The position numbers were made by a program, and so were the translations under genes. The notes under the pieces were generated by a model. That model was not told the origin of the DNA. It ran no database searches and saw nothing but the letters and a program-made list of their open reading frames with translations. A stretch of 64,000 nt of DNA from Zanthoxylum bungeanum (taxonomy: Eukaryota > Streptophyta > Magnoliopsida > Sapindales > Rutaceae): NCBI GenBank assembly GCA_019454045.1, contig SKCR01006519.1, positions 124,001 through 188,000 on the forward strand. Direction: 5' to 3'. Below, in pieces: positions 1 through 10,442 of the stretch; position 1 is the stretch's first letter; every line of letters starts with the position of its first letter.

Positions 1-12
1 TATGTATCCATT

Positions 13-2265
13 ATGAGTTCAGTCGGTCTATCGCAACGCCAGGCCCAGAAAATGTTCGGGATGTCACTTGAGGGGGCTCCCGTGGTATGGTACCACAGTT
101 TGGAGAAGAAAGTGAAGGAAGATTGGAGGGAGTTGGCCGATGCCTTTCTGAAACAGTATGTCACTGATCTAGAGATCGATCTGTCACTCCGTGATCTGGA
201 GAATGTTAAGCAAAAACTGGAGGAGAACTTTAAAGAGTATGTAGACCGATGGAGGAGTCAATTATTGAAGATGCAGACTAGGCCCTCGGAGAAGGACCAG
301 ATTAAAATGATTATCAAGGGCACCAAACCCTCCATTTACAGCAAGTTGAGGAGGATGACCTCCATGATTACGGACTTTCGGCAGTTAAGGGAAACTGTCA
401 TGGACATTGAAGAAGAAGAGGCGGAAAACAGAAAGTTTTATGGCCTAAGTAGGAGACCTATTGGAGGGACATCAGGTATCAAACCTGTTTCTGCGGAAGT
501 TGCTGCCATTCGAAACCGGAGATTTTCCAACCTGGGGAGGCCTCTGTCAAAGGTGCTAGAAAAATTGAAAAGGCAAGGACTCTTAAAATCCTTGGAAGCT
601 AAACCATTACCCAATCCCCTACCACCACATTATAACCTAAGCCTTTACTGTCACTTTCACCAACAAAAAGGCCATGACACCGACAATTGTACCCGACTCC
701 GCCATGAAATCCAAGATCTAATAGACTCCAAGAAAATACCCGACCCAGAAACAGAACAGCCTGACACACACAGAAACCCCTTACCTAATTACCGCGCTGT
801 ACCACCACCAACCTACATGGTCAACTCTGGCCTCCCAGAAGACTATGTCTTACAATCCTTTCACCCCCAAGCCTTTTGCCTTGGAATTTGGGACAGCAAT
901 AGTGAGGATGAACCAGAGCAGAAAAAAAACTTTTGGCTTGATTTCTCCAGCAGTGATGAAGAAGATGTAAGGGGAATGACCCGCAGCGGCCGCTTTTACG
1001 ATGATGTGGCAGACAAGGGAAAGGAAACTTTGACCGATGGTAGGGAAGTAGGGGAAAATACAGACAAGGTTGAGGGAGATACGGTGATGAAGCAGTTGAA
1101 AAAGACCCGGGCTCAAGTTAGCATCTGGGATTTATTGTGTACGTCTCAAGAGCACAGACAGGCCTTGGTTGAGGCCCTTAATAAAATTGTGGTGCCTGAA
1201 GATGCCAACCCTGCGATGCTTGTCGGGTCAGTCCGAGGAGAAACTTTGCATAAGATTACTTTTTCAGAAGATGAACTCCCGGCTGAGGGGAGAAACCACA
1301 ACAGACCCTTGTTTATCAGGGCTGAGGTGAAGGGGAAGAAGACCTCATGTGTAATGGTGGATGATGGCTCGGCTATCAACGTGTGCCCACTAAAGATTCT
1401 GGCAAGACTAGGCATGAATGCAACAGACTTAGAACCCTCCAACATGACTATCAAAGCTTATGATGACAGCAAGCGCGGAGTTGAGGGTACCTTTGTGGCC
1501 ATGGTTAAAGTGGGCCCGGTGGAGGATGAAGTGGAGTTTACTGTTCTGGACATCCCCGCCACCTTTGCTTTACTATTGGGGAGGCCGTGGTTTCACAAGC
1601 TCGGGGGTGTGCCCTCTACCCTTCATCAGATGATCAAGCTACCATATGGAGGGGAAATCGTCACTATTCGAGCTGAGATAGATAATGCTGTGGCTGCTCT
1701 GGAGATAAGACCTTTCACGAGGTTCCAAGTGTCAGCAACCTTTGATGAATGGGTGGATCCTAGGGTGGCTAAAATTATGGAGAAAATGAAGTATGAACCA
1801 GGAAAAGGATCAAAACTACCGGATTTCAGAGGCCAGACAACCAGAAGAGGTTTGGGGTACAAGTCTGATGATGAGAAGCCAAATGTCAAGAAGAAGGGCA
1901 TGAGACTGATGGAGTACTTTGTAAAAGCTTCGGGGTATCAAGGGGAGCCTGAACCAATAGAAATCAATGGAGTTGTGGTACCCGGATTCGAAATCTTCCA
2001 GGACCTGTTGGGAGAAAAGCCGTTAGTTGGAGGGATAAAAAAGGATGACGAGAAATGGGAGGAAGAGCTTATGAACCTGGAGACCTTAACCCTCAACGAG
2101 AAGAAGGAACGGAGAGAGAAAGATATTGTTGTAGAGGAGGAAATATCCATTGATGAGGATATTTACCTCCCAGACTTATTTGAGTGTACTCATCCTATTT
2201 TAGCAATAAAGACAATATTCCCGCTTACTTGGTTGAGTCTCCTACTTTTACATTGCATGATCTAA
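13..2265 (+). CDS. Gag-protease part of Ty3/gypsy (Tat) polyprotein, 5' partial
   Basis: This makes the capsid/nucleocapsid and the aspartic protease of element R. The frame is open to base 1, so the Met at 13 is only the first in-frame Met, not a real start. Residues about 20-135 look like a retrotransposon gag domain (WYHSL, DAFLKQY). Residues 213-226 form a CHHC-type zinc knuckle, with Cys213, His216, His221 and Cys226. A charged linker follows. The protease begins near residue 445 with the active-site string VDDGSAINV, where DDGS replaces the more usual DSGS. A short G-patch-like stretch (RRGLGYKS) lies near residue 615. Past about base 2205 the frame no longer matches pol; the true continuation is in the frame that is open from 2184. 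Confidence 0.9.
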   Translation: MSSVGLSQRQAQKMFGMSLEGAPVVWYHSLEKKVKEDWRELADAFLKQYVTDLEIDLSLRDLENVKQKLEENFKEYVDRWRSQLLKMQTRPSEKDQIKMIIKGTKPSIYSKLRRMTSMITDFRQLRETVMDIEEEEAENRKFYGLSRRPIGGTSGIKPVSAEVAAIRNRRFSNLGRPLSKVLEKLKRQGLLKSLEAKPLPNPLPPHYNLSLYCHFHQQKGHDTDNCTRLRHEIQDLIDSKKIPDPETEQPDTHRNPLPNYRAVPPPTYMVNSGLPEDYVLQSFHPQAFCLGIWDSNSEDEPEQKKNFWLDFSSSDEEDVRGMTRSGRFYDDVADKGKETLTDGREVGENTDKVEGDTVMKQLKKTRAQVSIWDLLCTSQEHRQALVEALNKIVVPEDANPAMLVGSVRGETLHKITFSEDELPAEGRNHNRPLFIRAEVKGKKTSCVMVDDGSAINVCPLKILARLGMNATDLEPSNMTIKAYDDSKRGVEGTFVAMVKVGPVEDEVEFTVLDIPATFALLLGRPWFHKLGGVPSTLHQMIKLPYGGEIVTIRAEIDNAVAALEIRPFTRFQVSATFDEWVDPRVAKIMEKMKYEPGKGSKLPDFRGQTTRRGLGYKSDDEKPNVKKKGMRLMEYFVKASGYQGEPEPIEINGVVVPGFEIFQDLLGEKPLVGGIKKDDEKWEEELMNLETLTLNEKKERREKDIVVEEEISIDEDIYLPDLFECTHPILAIKTIFPLTWLSLLLLHCMI

Positions 2266-3254
2266 GCATATTTGATATCAACTCCACCAAGACGAACATC
2301 TTTAACCTTGGGGCACCTGAAGATCCTAAGGAAATCCTGATTGCAAGTGAGGTTACTTCTGAGGAAAGGGAGAAGATAGAAGAAATATTGGTCAAGTATG
2401 CTAAAGTTTTTGCTTGGTCCTATGAAGACATGCCTGGGGTAGACAGAAGCATTGCTCAACATTCTATTCCGACTTATCCGAATATGAGGCCAGTGAAACA
2501 GAAACTTCGACGAATGAGACCAGAATGGGCTGAGAAAGTTAGAGAAGAAGTTAAGAAACAGATAGACGTGGGGTTCCTGGAAGTGGTAAAGTATCCTGAA
2601 TGGTTGGCAAACATAGTGCCTGTACCAAAGAAAGACGGGAAGGTCAGAATGTGTGTGGATTACAGAGACCTCAATAAAGCTTGTCCGAAAGACGACTTTC
2701 CTCTACCGCATATAGATGTATTGGTTGATAGTGCAGCTTTGTCAGCTATGTACTCATTTGCAGATGGGTTTTCAGGATACAATCAAGTTCTCATGGCAGA
2801 AGAAGACAAACACAAAACCGCTTTTGTCACTGAGTGGGGTACTTATTGTTACAGAGTAATGCCATTCGGGCTCAAGAATGCAGGAGCTACTTATCAGCGG
2901 ATGGCCACTACCTTATTCCACGACTTGATGCACAAGGAAATTGAAGTGTATGTGGATGACATGATGGTGAAATCCGAGACAAGAGACGGACATATTGAGG
3001 CACTTGAGAAGTTCCTCCAGAGGGTTGACAAGTACAATTTGAGATTGAACCCCAAGAAATGTGTATTTGGGGTAACGTCAGGGAGGTTGCTGGGACATAC
3101 GGTTGGGATGAGAGGAATAGAAGTTGACTCTGAGAAGATCAAAGCAATCACTGAGATGCCGGCCGGCACCAAAGACGGAAAAGGAGGTCAGAGCATTCCT
3201 TGGGAAGATTCAGTACATCAGTCGGTTCATAGCCAAGTTGACATCAGTATGTGA
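2184..3254 (+). CDS. Reverse transcriptase part of Ty3/gypsy (Tat) polyprotein
   Basis: This is the RNA-dependent DNA polymerase of element R. Visible RT motifs are VPKKDGKVRMCVDYRDLNKA (about 2617-2680), FADGFSGYNQV (about 2757), PFGLKNAGATYQRM (about 2864) and the catalytic YVDDMMVKS (about 2950). The frame is +1 relative to gag-protease, and the switch needed is near 2205-2215. A second break near 3157-3163, in a GC-rich stretch, moves the reading into the frame of the RNase H-integrase ORF; residues after it in this frame are not genuine. Tat elements sometimes express pol by recoding, so the first shift could be natural. The second lies inside RT and looks like a mutation or sequence error. 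Confidence 0.9.
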   Translation: MYSSYFSNKDNIPAYLVESPTFTLHDLSIFDINSTKTNIFNLGAPEDPKEILIASEVTSEEREKIEEILVKYAKVFAWSYEDMPGVDRSIAQHSIPTYPNMRPVKQKLRRMRPEWAEKVREEVKKQIDVGFLEVVKYPEWLANIVPVPKKDGKVRMCVDYRDLNKACPKDDFPLPHIDVLVDSAALSAMYSFADGFSGYNQVLMAEEDKHKTAFVTEWGTYCYRVMPFGLKNAGATYQRMATTLFHDLMHKEIEVYVDDMMVKSETRDGHIEALEKFLQRVDKYNLRLNPKKCVFGVTSGRLLGHTVGMRGIEVDSEKIKAITEMPAGTKDGKGGQSIPWEDSVHQSVHSQVDISM

Positions 3255-5553
3255 ACCTATCTTCAAATTACTGAGGAAGGATCAGCCGATAAAGTGGAAT
3301 GAGCAGTGTCAAGCAGCCTTTGACAGAATTAGAGAATACTTGGTAAAGCCTCCTGTATTGAAACCTCCGAGACCGGGCAGACCTTTGATATTGTATTTGG
3401 CCATAGAATCAGAAGCACTGGGGGCAATGATGGTACAGGCAGATGAGACAGGGGTGGAACATGCAGTTTACTATCTGAGTAAGAAGTTGCTCTCGTACGA
3501 GGCTCGTTATCAAGAGGTAGAGAAGATCTGTTTGGCAGTAGTATGGGCCTCCAGAAAGTTGCGGCATTACTTCCAGTCCTACAAGATCCAAGTAGTGGCG
3601 AAAGAGAACCCTTTGAAATATCTGCATTCTGTGCCTTCACTAGTGGGAAAGTTGGGCAGATGGTTAGTATTGTTGACAGAGTTCGATGTTGAGTACCTCA
3701 CTTCCAAAGTAATCAAAGGGCGAGCAGTAGCCGAATTCCTAGCACTACAGCCTATTGAGGGGGATCAGTATAAGTTTGAATTCCCAGATGAAGAGATCAG
3801 AGCCATAACAGTTCAGGGATGGAAAATGTACTTCGACGGAGCAGTTAATCACAAAGGAGCCGGGATCGGGATTGTGATAGTAACCCCCGAGGGAGAAACT
3901 TTGCCCATGGCCAAGAGGTTGACATTCAGAGTAACGAACAACATGGCCGAGTATGAAGCATGTGCTTTTGGGTTGACTGCGCTGATAGCCTTGAAAGCCA
4001 AAGATGTAGAGGTCTACGGGGATTCGATGCTGGTGATCCGACAGATGCAAGGAGAATGGGAATTAAAAGAGGAACGGCTAAAGCCCTATCTTTTCCATCT
4101 CAGAGAAATAGCACAGGCTATCCCCAACTGTAAGTTTCAACACTTGCCACGAGAAGAGAATCAGATGGCAGATGCACTGGCCACACTTGCAGCTACTTGG
4201 GAAAATCCAGAGAAGTTAGTGATGAGACCGTTGTTGTTGACTACGGCAAACAGGCCAGTTCATGAGACAGAAAGAGTTCTGGAAGTGGGGATCGACGATG
4301 GTAAACCTTGGTACCATGACATTCAGAGGTATCTGGAGCACGGGGAATTCCCAGAAGGGGCAGGCAAAAAAGACAGATTAGCCATTCAGAAACTGGCTTC
4401 TCAGTATGTGATCTTGAAAGGGGAACTGTACAAAAGGCAAGCCAACGGCGTTCAGTTGAAGTGTTTGAAAAATGAAGAGGCTCAGAAAGTGATGGAAGAG
4501 GTACATGCCGGGGTATGTGGCCCGCACATGAATGGGTTGAGCTTGTCCCGCAAGATAGCGAGACAAGGTTTTTACTGGTCAACCATGGAGACGGATTGCG
4601 CGAAGATGGTAAAGCACTGTCATGACTGTCAAGCACACGGTAATTTGAATCACTTGCCGCATACAGAGTTGCATGGGCTGTCAGAGCCGTGGCCTTTCTC
4701 AGCATGGGGAATTGATATGATTGGAGAAATCCGACCAAATGCGTCGAATGGGCACCGCTTCATAGTAGTGGCCGTAGACTACTTCTCGAAGTGGGTGGAA
4801 GCCGAGTCATTTCGGAACGTCACAGCAAAGCAGATGGCCAAGTTCATAGCACGGAACCTCATTTGTCGGTATGGTATGCCGCACCATGTGGTCACAGATA
4901 ACGGGGTGCAGTTTCAGGGGGAGACAAAAGCAATGCTACAGAGGTACGGAATAGGCCATCATAAGTCGTCACCTTATAGGCCACAAGCGAATGGAGCAGT
5001 TGAGGCAGCTAACAAGACTGTGAAGACAATCCTGGCAAAAATGACAGAAAACTGCAGAGATTGGGCTGAGAAACTACCGTATGCCTTGTGGGGGTACAGA
5101 ACATCAGTCAGAACAGCAACAGGCGCAACACCTTACTCCTTAGTGTATGGAATGGAAGCAGTGCTACCGGTAGAAGTGGAAATACAATCTATGAGAGTAC
5201 TAGCAGAGACAGAGTTATCTGAGTCAGAATGGGTCGCACAGAGGTTTGAGCAGTTAGCATTGGTAGATGAGAAGAGGATGAAGTCCTTGCATCATATGCA
5301 AATTTATCAGAAGAGGTTGGCTCGAGCATTTAATAAGAAGGTACGTCCTACCAAGATTAAGAAAGGTGACTTGGTGCTGAAGCAGTCAAAGCCATCGACG
5401 ACAGATCCAAGAGGGAAATTCAGACCAAACTGGGAAGGACCCTATATTGTTCAGAAAGTCATGGGAAATGGAGCAGTGAAGCTGTCAGACCTCGAGGGGA
5501 ATGAATTCACAGAACCGATCAATGTTGATAGGTTGAAACTGTACTTCGCTTAA
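3124..5553 (+). CDS. RNase H, archaeal-type RNase H and integrase part of Ty3/gypsy (Tat) polyprotein
   Basis: The genuine part starts near 3160 with the end of RT (EKEVRAFLGKIQYISRFI). A first RNase H/connection region follows (AVYYLSKKLLSYEARYQEVE, about 3460-3520). A second RNase H begins at about 3826 with MYFDGAVNHKGAG and includes NNMAEYEA and GDSMLVI. Its presence identifies the Tat lineage. Integrase has a zinc domain ending in CHDCQ (about 4618), then catalytic residues in WGIDMIGEI (about 4705), TDNGVQF (about 4895) and the Glu of NGAVEAANK (about 4990-5016). The C-terminal GPY/F-like part (NWEGPYIV) ends with LKLYFA and a stop at 5551-5553. Integrase looks intact in this frame. Confidence 0.92.
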   Translation: MTLRRSKQSLRCRPAPKTEKEVRAFLGKIQYISRFIAKLTSVCEPIFKLLRKDQPIKWNEQCQAAFDRIREYLVKPPVLKPPRPGRPLILYLAIESEALGAMMVQADETGVEHAVYYLSKKLLSYEARYQEVEKICLAVVWASRKLRHYFQSYKIQVVAKENPLKYLHSVPSLVGKLGRWLVLLTEFDVEYLTSKVIKGRAVAEFLALQPIEGDQYKFEFPDEEIRAITVQGWKMYFDGAVNHKGAGIGIVIVTPEGETLPMAKRLTFRVTNNMAEYEACAFGLTALIALKAKDVEVYGDSMLVIRQMQGEWELKEERLKPYLFHLREIAQAIPNCKFQHLPREENQMADALATLAATWENPEKLVMRPLLLTTANRPVHETERVLEVGIDDGKPWYHDIQRYLEHGEFPEGAGKKDRLAIQKLASQYVILKGELYKRQANGVQLKCLKNEEAQKVMEEVHAGVCGPHMNGLSLSRKIARQGFYWSTMETDCAKMVKHCHDCQAHGNLNHLPHTELHGLSEPWPFSAWGIDMIGEIRPNASNGHRFIVVAVDYFSKWVEAESFRNVTAKQMAKFIARNLICRYGMPHHVVTDNGVQFQGETKAMLQRYGIGHHKSSPYRPQANGAVEAANKTVKTILAKMTENCRDWAEKLPYALWGYRTSVRTATGATPYSLVYGMEAVLPVEVEIQSMRVLAETELSESEWVAQRFEQLALVDEKRMKSLHHMQIYQKRLARAFNKKVRPTKIKKGDLVLKQSKPSTTDPRGKFRPNWEGPYIVQKVMGNGAVKLSDLEGNEFTEPINVDRLKLYFA

Positions 5554-5806
5554 GAAGACTTAGCCACCAGCGGAAGATCTAACCCGACGGGATAGGAAAA
5601 TCATGCATGCATGCATACACGTAACGTGCATATCTTGTTTTGTGATTGTGTTTTTGCAGATCCCAGAAGAAAACCAGTAGGGGAAACCAGAGACGTGGGG
5701 CACCGAGGAGAACAAGGAGGATCAAACCCATCATAAAAAGGGAGTATCTCTTCACTTGCATAGTTACATGCACACATTTTTATTTTGTTGTTTTGTATTC
5801 GCAGGC

Positions 5807-5827
5807 AAAAAAAAAAAAAAAAAAAAA

Positions 5828-5859
<32 letters not shown>
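5807..5859 (+). repeat. Poly-A tract
   Basis: About 53 bases of A with a single T at 5829, in the 3' non-coding region of R. Run length in the assembly may not be exact. Confidence 0.9.
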
Positions 5860-5863
<4 letters not shown>

Positions 5864-6713
5864 GTAAGAGAAGTCTTTGGTAGTTAGACATATGTCCGGT
5901 GATGACATTGTTTGCTGTAGGGAGAAACCCTAGAAACGATAAGTACGAGATGTGCTCTCGTCCGATATTCTGAATGGATTGATCTTAGTTAGACTCATGG
6001 ACACTTGATTACGGGATCCTAGCAATAGAAGCCTGAATGGTTAGCTAGGTGACTAGTTGATGGGATGATGTATCGGTGAATGACCGTTTGCCTGAATGTC
6101 CACACTTGTTTACTAATGCTACGATATATGATATGGTTGGAAATAAAGAAAAAAAGGGTTTTTTTTAAAAAATATGTACCACCTATAACCGATAAGCGTG
6201 AAGCTACCCATGGGCGAGTATTAGGACCACCATGAGGAGAAATGCTACCTTAAAGGGTAGGTGTGTTAGAAAAATAAAAAAAAAAAGAAAAAAAAAAGGA
6301 AAGAAAGAAAAGAAAAGAAAAGAAAAAGAAAAAGAAAAGAGAGACAAAAGAAAAAAAGACGAAAACCATATCATATTGAGTATGCTAAGGTAATCACAGA
6401 ATGTGATTAAGACATCCAGGTTGGTTAGACCCACTGGTTTGATTCTCTGAAACGAAATTACCAAGTTGGCTTACTTAAGGACTAAGTTGCGAAAGAACCC
6501 TAGCACACACACACTAGGAGTCTAGCTCAGATCACCCATTCAGATGATTGGACTTGAGTCTATCAAGTACTTTGAAGGTTCTCTGGTTTTGACATGAAGC
6601 ATTCGTTGAGGACGAAAATATGTTTGGCTATTGAGATTGTCTCGATGAGAGCAATGTAGTATGTTGAAATAAATCATTTGTATCGTTATCATTCTTGCCG
6701 GGTATGGCACTCT

Positions 6714-7260
6714 GGGGCGAGGCCCATATCACCTGAGGAGCGAGGCTCCACATCATATCAGTTTTGGGGGCGAGGCCCACATCACCTGAGGAGCGAGGCT
6801 CCACATCATATCAGTTTTGGGGGCGAGGCCCACATCACCTGAGGAGCGAGGCTCCACATCATATCAGTTTTGGGGGCGAGGCCCACATCACCTGAGGAGC
6901 GAGGCTCCACATCATATCAGTTTTGGGGGCGAGGCCCACATCACCTGAGGAGCGAGGCTCCACATCATATCAGTTTTGGGGGCGAGGCCCACATCACCTG
7001 AGGAGCGAGGCTCCACATCATATCAGTTTTGGGGGCGAGGCCCACATCATCTGAGGAGCGAGGCTCCACATCATACAGTTTTGGGGGCGAGGCCCACATC
7101 ACCTGAGGAGCGAGGCTCCACATCATATCAGTTTTGGGGGCGAGGCCCACATCATCTGAGGAGCGAGGCTCCACATCATATCAGTTTGTGGGCGAGGCCC
7201 ACATCACCTGCGGAGCGAGGCTCCACATCATATCAACTTGGGAGCGAGGCTCCACATTGT
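6714..7260 (+). repeat. 53-bp tandem array, about 10 units
   Basis: Units start near 6714, 6767, 6820, 6873, 6926, 6979, 7032, 7084, 7137 and 7189, followed by a degenerate partial unit. Each unit contains two short inverted repeats with the same GAG loop: GGGC-GAG-GCCC and GGAGC-GAG-GCTCC. The units are almost identical, so the array is young or homogenised. It gives spurious ORFs on both strands. Arrays in the 3' UTR of Tat elements are known sources of satellite DNA. Confidence 0.95.
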
Positions 7261-7375
7261 ATCACTCCACTGCGGCGTTAGCTCAGCTCGAGGCAGCTAG
7301 CTAGCCAGGTAAGTATAAATGCACTGCACAGACTTTGATAGGATTGTCACTGTCACACACTACACAAGTCCCATC

Positions 7376-7389
7376 AAAGTGGGGGCGAC
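7376..7389 (+). promoter_or_regulatory. Polypurine tract of element R
   Basis: The purine-rich AAAGTGGGGG (plus CGAC) lies directly before the TGTAGACA that opens the 3' LTR. This is the expected site for plus-strand DNA priming. Confidence 0.8.
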
Positions 7390-9392
7390 TGTAGACATTG
7401 CATTTTTGCATGTGAAACCCGATGAGGAGTCTCGTATAGATGCACCACCTTTAGGTCGTAGGAGTCGCGGAAAACGGTTGTCGGAAAGGCAAAGTCAAGA
7501 ATTGACATGTTTTGTTTAAGTTCGCTCGGAGTTCGCTTGTTGAAAGTTCATTTTTTAAACGTATCTCTTAACCCGAAATCACCCCAAACCATTCTAAAGC
7601 CACCTAAGCACCCAAACCCACATCCAAAGCCCATAAAACCAAAATAAATCAAACACCAAGCCCACCCTCCATTAGGCCCACGACCATAACACTAAAATTA
7701 CCCCTCCTTACACTATTCCAACATGATTTACCCATATACCAAACTTACTTTAACCATTCCACCTCACTTTAACAAAATATTAAATAAATAACACTTCACT
7801 CATTCAATACCCATACCTCACCCATACTTCACTCATTCAATACCCATACCTCACCCATACTTCACTCATTCAAACCCATACCTCACCCATACTTCACTCA
7901 TTCTAATTTCCTCTATAATTCAAGCACACTACAGCCTCTGTCCAGACCTGAAGATTCATGCCATCACAGTCCCCAAACCAGCCCCATTTTCACGCCAAGA
8001 TAGCCTCCAAACAGACCTGAAACTCACGAACATACTGCCTGAAATTAGCCCCACGAAATTGCACCCAAATCACCCTTATTCCCCCCTCAAACCAGTGCAC
8101 AAACTGACCTTATCAACCCTCTGAAGGTCACGCCAAACAGCAGCTCAAGGGGACTCCAAACAGCGAACAAAAGTGCGAAACAGTGAGCAGAACATTGAAC
8201 CAGCGAACCAGTGAAATTGTAGTGCCTTGCCCTTCCGACGGCCATATAACGCATCTCCAAGGAACGACATAAAAAGGTTAGACCTGAGGGTTTATATTAC
8301 ATAATTTTCTCGCATAAAATAATGATTTAAAAATTTATTTTTGGTATTTTAGCATGAGTAGTTAACTTGGCATGTCGTTTAGGAGTAACTCACATGAAAT
8401 AATGGCTTAGAAAAATGTACTCTAGGTGTTTAATGTGTTTAATTAGTTTAGTATGTTGTATTAAAATTATTCACATAAAATAATGATTTAGGAAATGTAT
8501 TTTCACGTGTTTAGTATGAATGTTTAGCTTGGCATGTCGTTTAGGAGTAACTCACATGAAATAATGGCTTAGAAAAATGTATTCTAGGTGTTTAATGTGT
8601 TTAATTAGTTTAGTATGTTGTATTAAAATTATTCACATAAAATAATGATTTAGGAAATGTATTTTCACGTGTTTAGTATGAATGTTTAGCTTGGCATGTC
8701 GTTTAGGATTAATTCACATGAAATAATGACTTAGAATGGTTATTTGGGCATGTTATTTAGAACTGGTTCGCATGAAGTAATGAATTAGTATATGATGCGA
8801 TTTTGGGGTAAATGAAGTATGTGTTCCTTCTTGTGGTATATTGGATGGAAACCCGGACATAAATTCCATAGCCGAATCCGAATGGACGGTATTATGGTTT
8901 GCACTCGGGATACAATGCCCCGTACCACTTGAAGGATTCACTTATTTCGTTTACCCAACTTGTATTTGAGCATGATTAGGTTGTTAGAATGTAATTTCAT
9001 TTCAAGCATATTTTAGGTATTTACCTTTTGTATTAGGAATTTAAATTAAGGCATGTTTAGATTACTATGTATGTAGCATGTTTGGTTTGTGATGTCGGAT
9101 GTTTGCCGTTATGAAAAGTTTACTGTTGAAGCATGCAAACCTAGAATTTAGACTACTTTGACCAACATGTATGTTGAGTAGACTTGGTTAATATTGCACA
9201 AATCCATTCATTACAAGTGACATAAGTAAGGGACTATTCCGAACCCAACGGTTTGAGGTCTTCCCTTGCGAGGGGTGAGTGCGGCCTTAAATCTCATTTT
9301 CCGGTTCACACCGGGTGGCGACTCCTTTATTCTCCGGTTTAGTCCCCCGCGGGCTAGACTGTATTTGCGTCGTCCAGTTTCTGTTGTCTACA
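7390..9392 (+). repeat. 3' LTR of gypsy element R
   Basis: A 2003-bp LTR that starts TGTAGACA and ends TGTCTACA. Inside it are three copies of a 33-bp unit (about 7796-7895; TCACTCATTC...CCCATACT) and a 162-bp duplication (about 8341-8760). Pyrimidine-rich, C-rich sequence fills 7560-8120. I could not fix U3/R/U5 limits; TATA-like strings are at about 7912 and 8244. The partner 5' LTR is outside the window. Confidence 0.88.
8341..8760 (+). repeat. 162-bp tandem duplication inside LTR of R
   Basis: The string CATGTCGTTTAGGA begins at 8371, 8533 and 8695 (last copy slightly altered), giving a period of 162 bp and about 2.5 copies. The copies differ by only a few bases. Confidence 0.9.
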
Positions 9393-10442
9393 ATTATATT
9401 TAAGGGAGATTAATCTAAATAGCAATAGTAAAAGAATTACCTTTCACCCTAGCAGGGGGAAGTTACCTCCTCATGGTGAATAATAAAAACTGTAAAAAGT
9501 AAAGAAATTAATTACTATTATTACATAACGTAATTAAAATTAATTACAAAACTAAAATTTAAAAGAAACTAGATAGAAAATTCATATTTACATCAGAGAA
9601 ATTAGAGAGGAATGTGCATCTGAAACTGAAATTTCGAGCTTTATTTATAGGCGTCAGTAGGGTGTCCACGTTGCGAAGCGCATGATTGTCGACGTGGCAG
9701 CTTCTGGTTCGTCACGTGGGATTCTGGATAAGGTGATAAGGTGACACGTGGCAAGGCGGCTGTGAGCTCAATGATTGCGACACGTGGTGGCTCGTGATTG
9801 GCTGATTTCAGATTCTTATCTGCCACGTGTCAATTCGGATAAATGAGTCAATAATTGGCGTTGACGTGGCGATGATGTGGCACTGACATGGCGACACGTG
9901 GCGAAAGTGATTGTCGGCACCATAAAATTGCGACACGTGGCACGCTTTGATTGGCTGATGATGATATGACAATGACATGGAAATTTGACTCGGTCAACCG
10001 CTGATGTGGATGATGACGTGGCAGAAACGTGGAGTGACATGTGGTGACACGTGGTGATGGCGACTGTCGGCACCGTATGATGATGACACGTGGCACGACG
10101 CACGTTAGCAGATCAGCTGTGATAGTGACATGTGGCACGATACACGTTAGCAAAGTCAAACTTCTCAGATTCTGACTTATGGACCCGGTACAAGTTAGCA
10201 TTGTTCGGCGCACATTAGGCTTCGCGACGCCAAAGGCTTGCCCGTCGCGATGCGCAGAATTACGAAAATACCATTTTGTTCAATTTTCACTGTTTTGGCC
10301 CCAAATTACCTCCAGAATGTCCTGAAACTTTATTTATCTACAAAATAACACAAAACACATCAAAATATTCACAAAACTCAAGAAACTATACAAAATATTA
10401 GATTAATTGAGTGGGAAATAGTGATACACTTACCACTCATCA
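9393..10442 (-). mobile_element. Family-A solo-LTR-like repeat, copy A, 5' part in - orientation
   Basis: Read on the - strand, this matches the first half of the intact family-A copy at 61666-63770. It begins TGATGAGTGG (right end, 10442), passes a GCG/CGC-rich part and a G-box array, and is cut at 9393 by the 3' LTR of element R. The rest of the copy must lie left of the window. Eight CACGTG hexamers occur between 9713 and 10091. There are no ORFs of substance. Confidence 0.85.

Larger units (their letters stand above)
5554..7389 (+). other. 3' non-coding region of gypsy element R
   Basis: There is no convincing gene here. The region holds an A-rich tract at 5807-5859 (interrupted by one T), a purine-rich A/G stretch around 6260-6360, and the 53-bp tandem array described separately. 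Long repeat-bearing 3' UTRs are typical of Tat-type elements. Confidence 0.8.
1..9392 (+). mobile_element. Ty3/gypsy Tat-type LTR retrotransposon R, 5' end outside window
   Basis: Gag-protease, reverse transcriptase, RNase H, a second RNase H and integrase follow in the Ty3/gypsy order on the + strand. A long tandem-repeat 3' UTR, a polypurine tract and a 3' LTR come after them. The second RNase H (around 3826-4200) is the mark of the Tat lineage. The 5' LTR, primer-binding site and start of gag lie left of base 1. The element ends at 9392 with TGTCTACA, the inverted match of its TGTAGACA start at 7390. Its right flank is family-A repeat sequence, so R inserted into an older family-A copy. 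Two reading-frame breaks in pol suggest it is not autonomous now, unless they are sequence errors. Confidence 0.93.

Noticed and set aside
6965..7281. ORFs on both strands over the 53-bp array
   Set aside because: They are only translations of a tandem repeat with period not a multiple of three, and have no known domain.
7319..7519. 66-aa ORF crossing the start of the LTR of R
   Set aside because: It spans the PPT/LTR border and has no domain; chance reading.
9848..10213. - strand ORFs rich in His, Thr and Arg over family-A repeats (also 13960-14367 and 61915-62283)
   Set aside because: They come from the G-box array in all three copies, in several frames at once, without domain or conservation.
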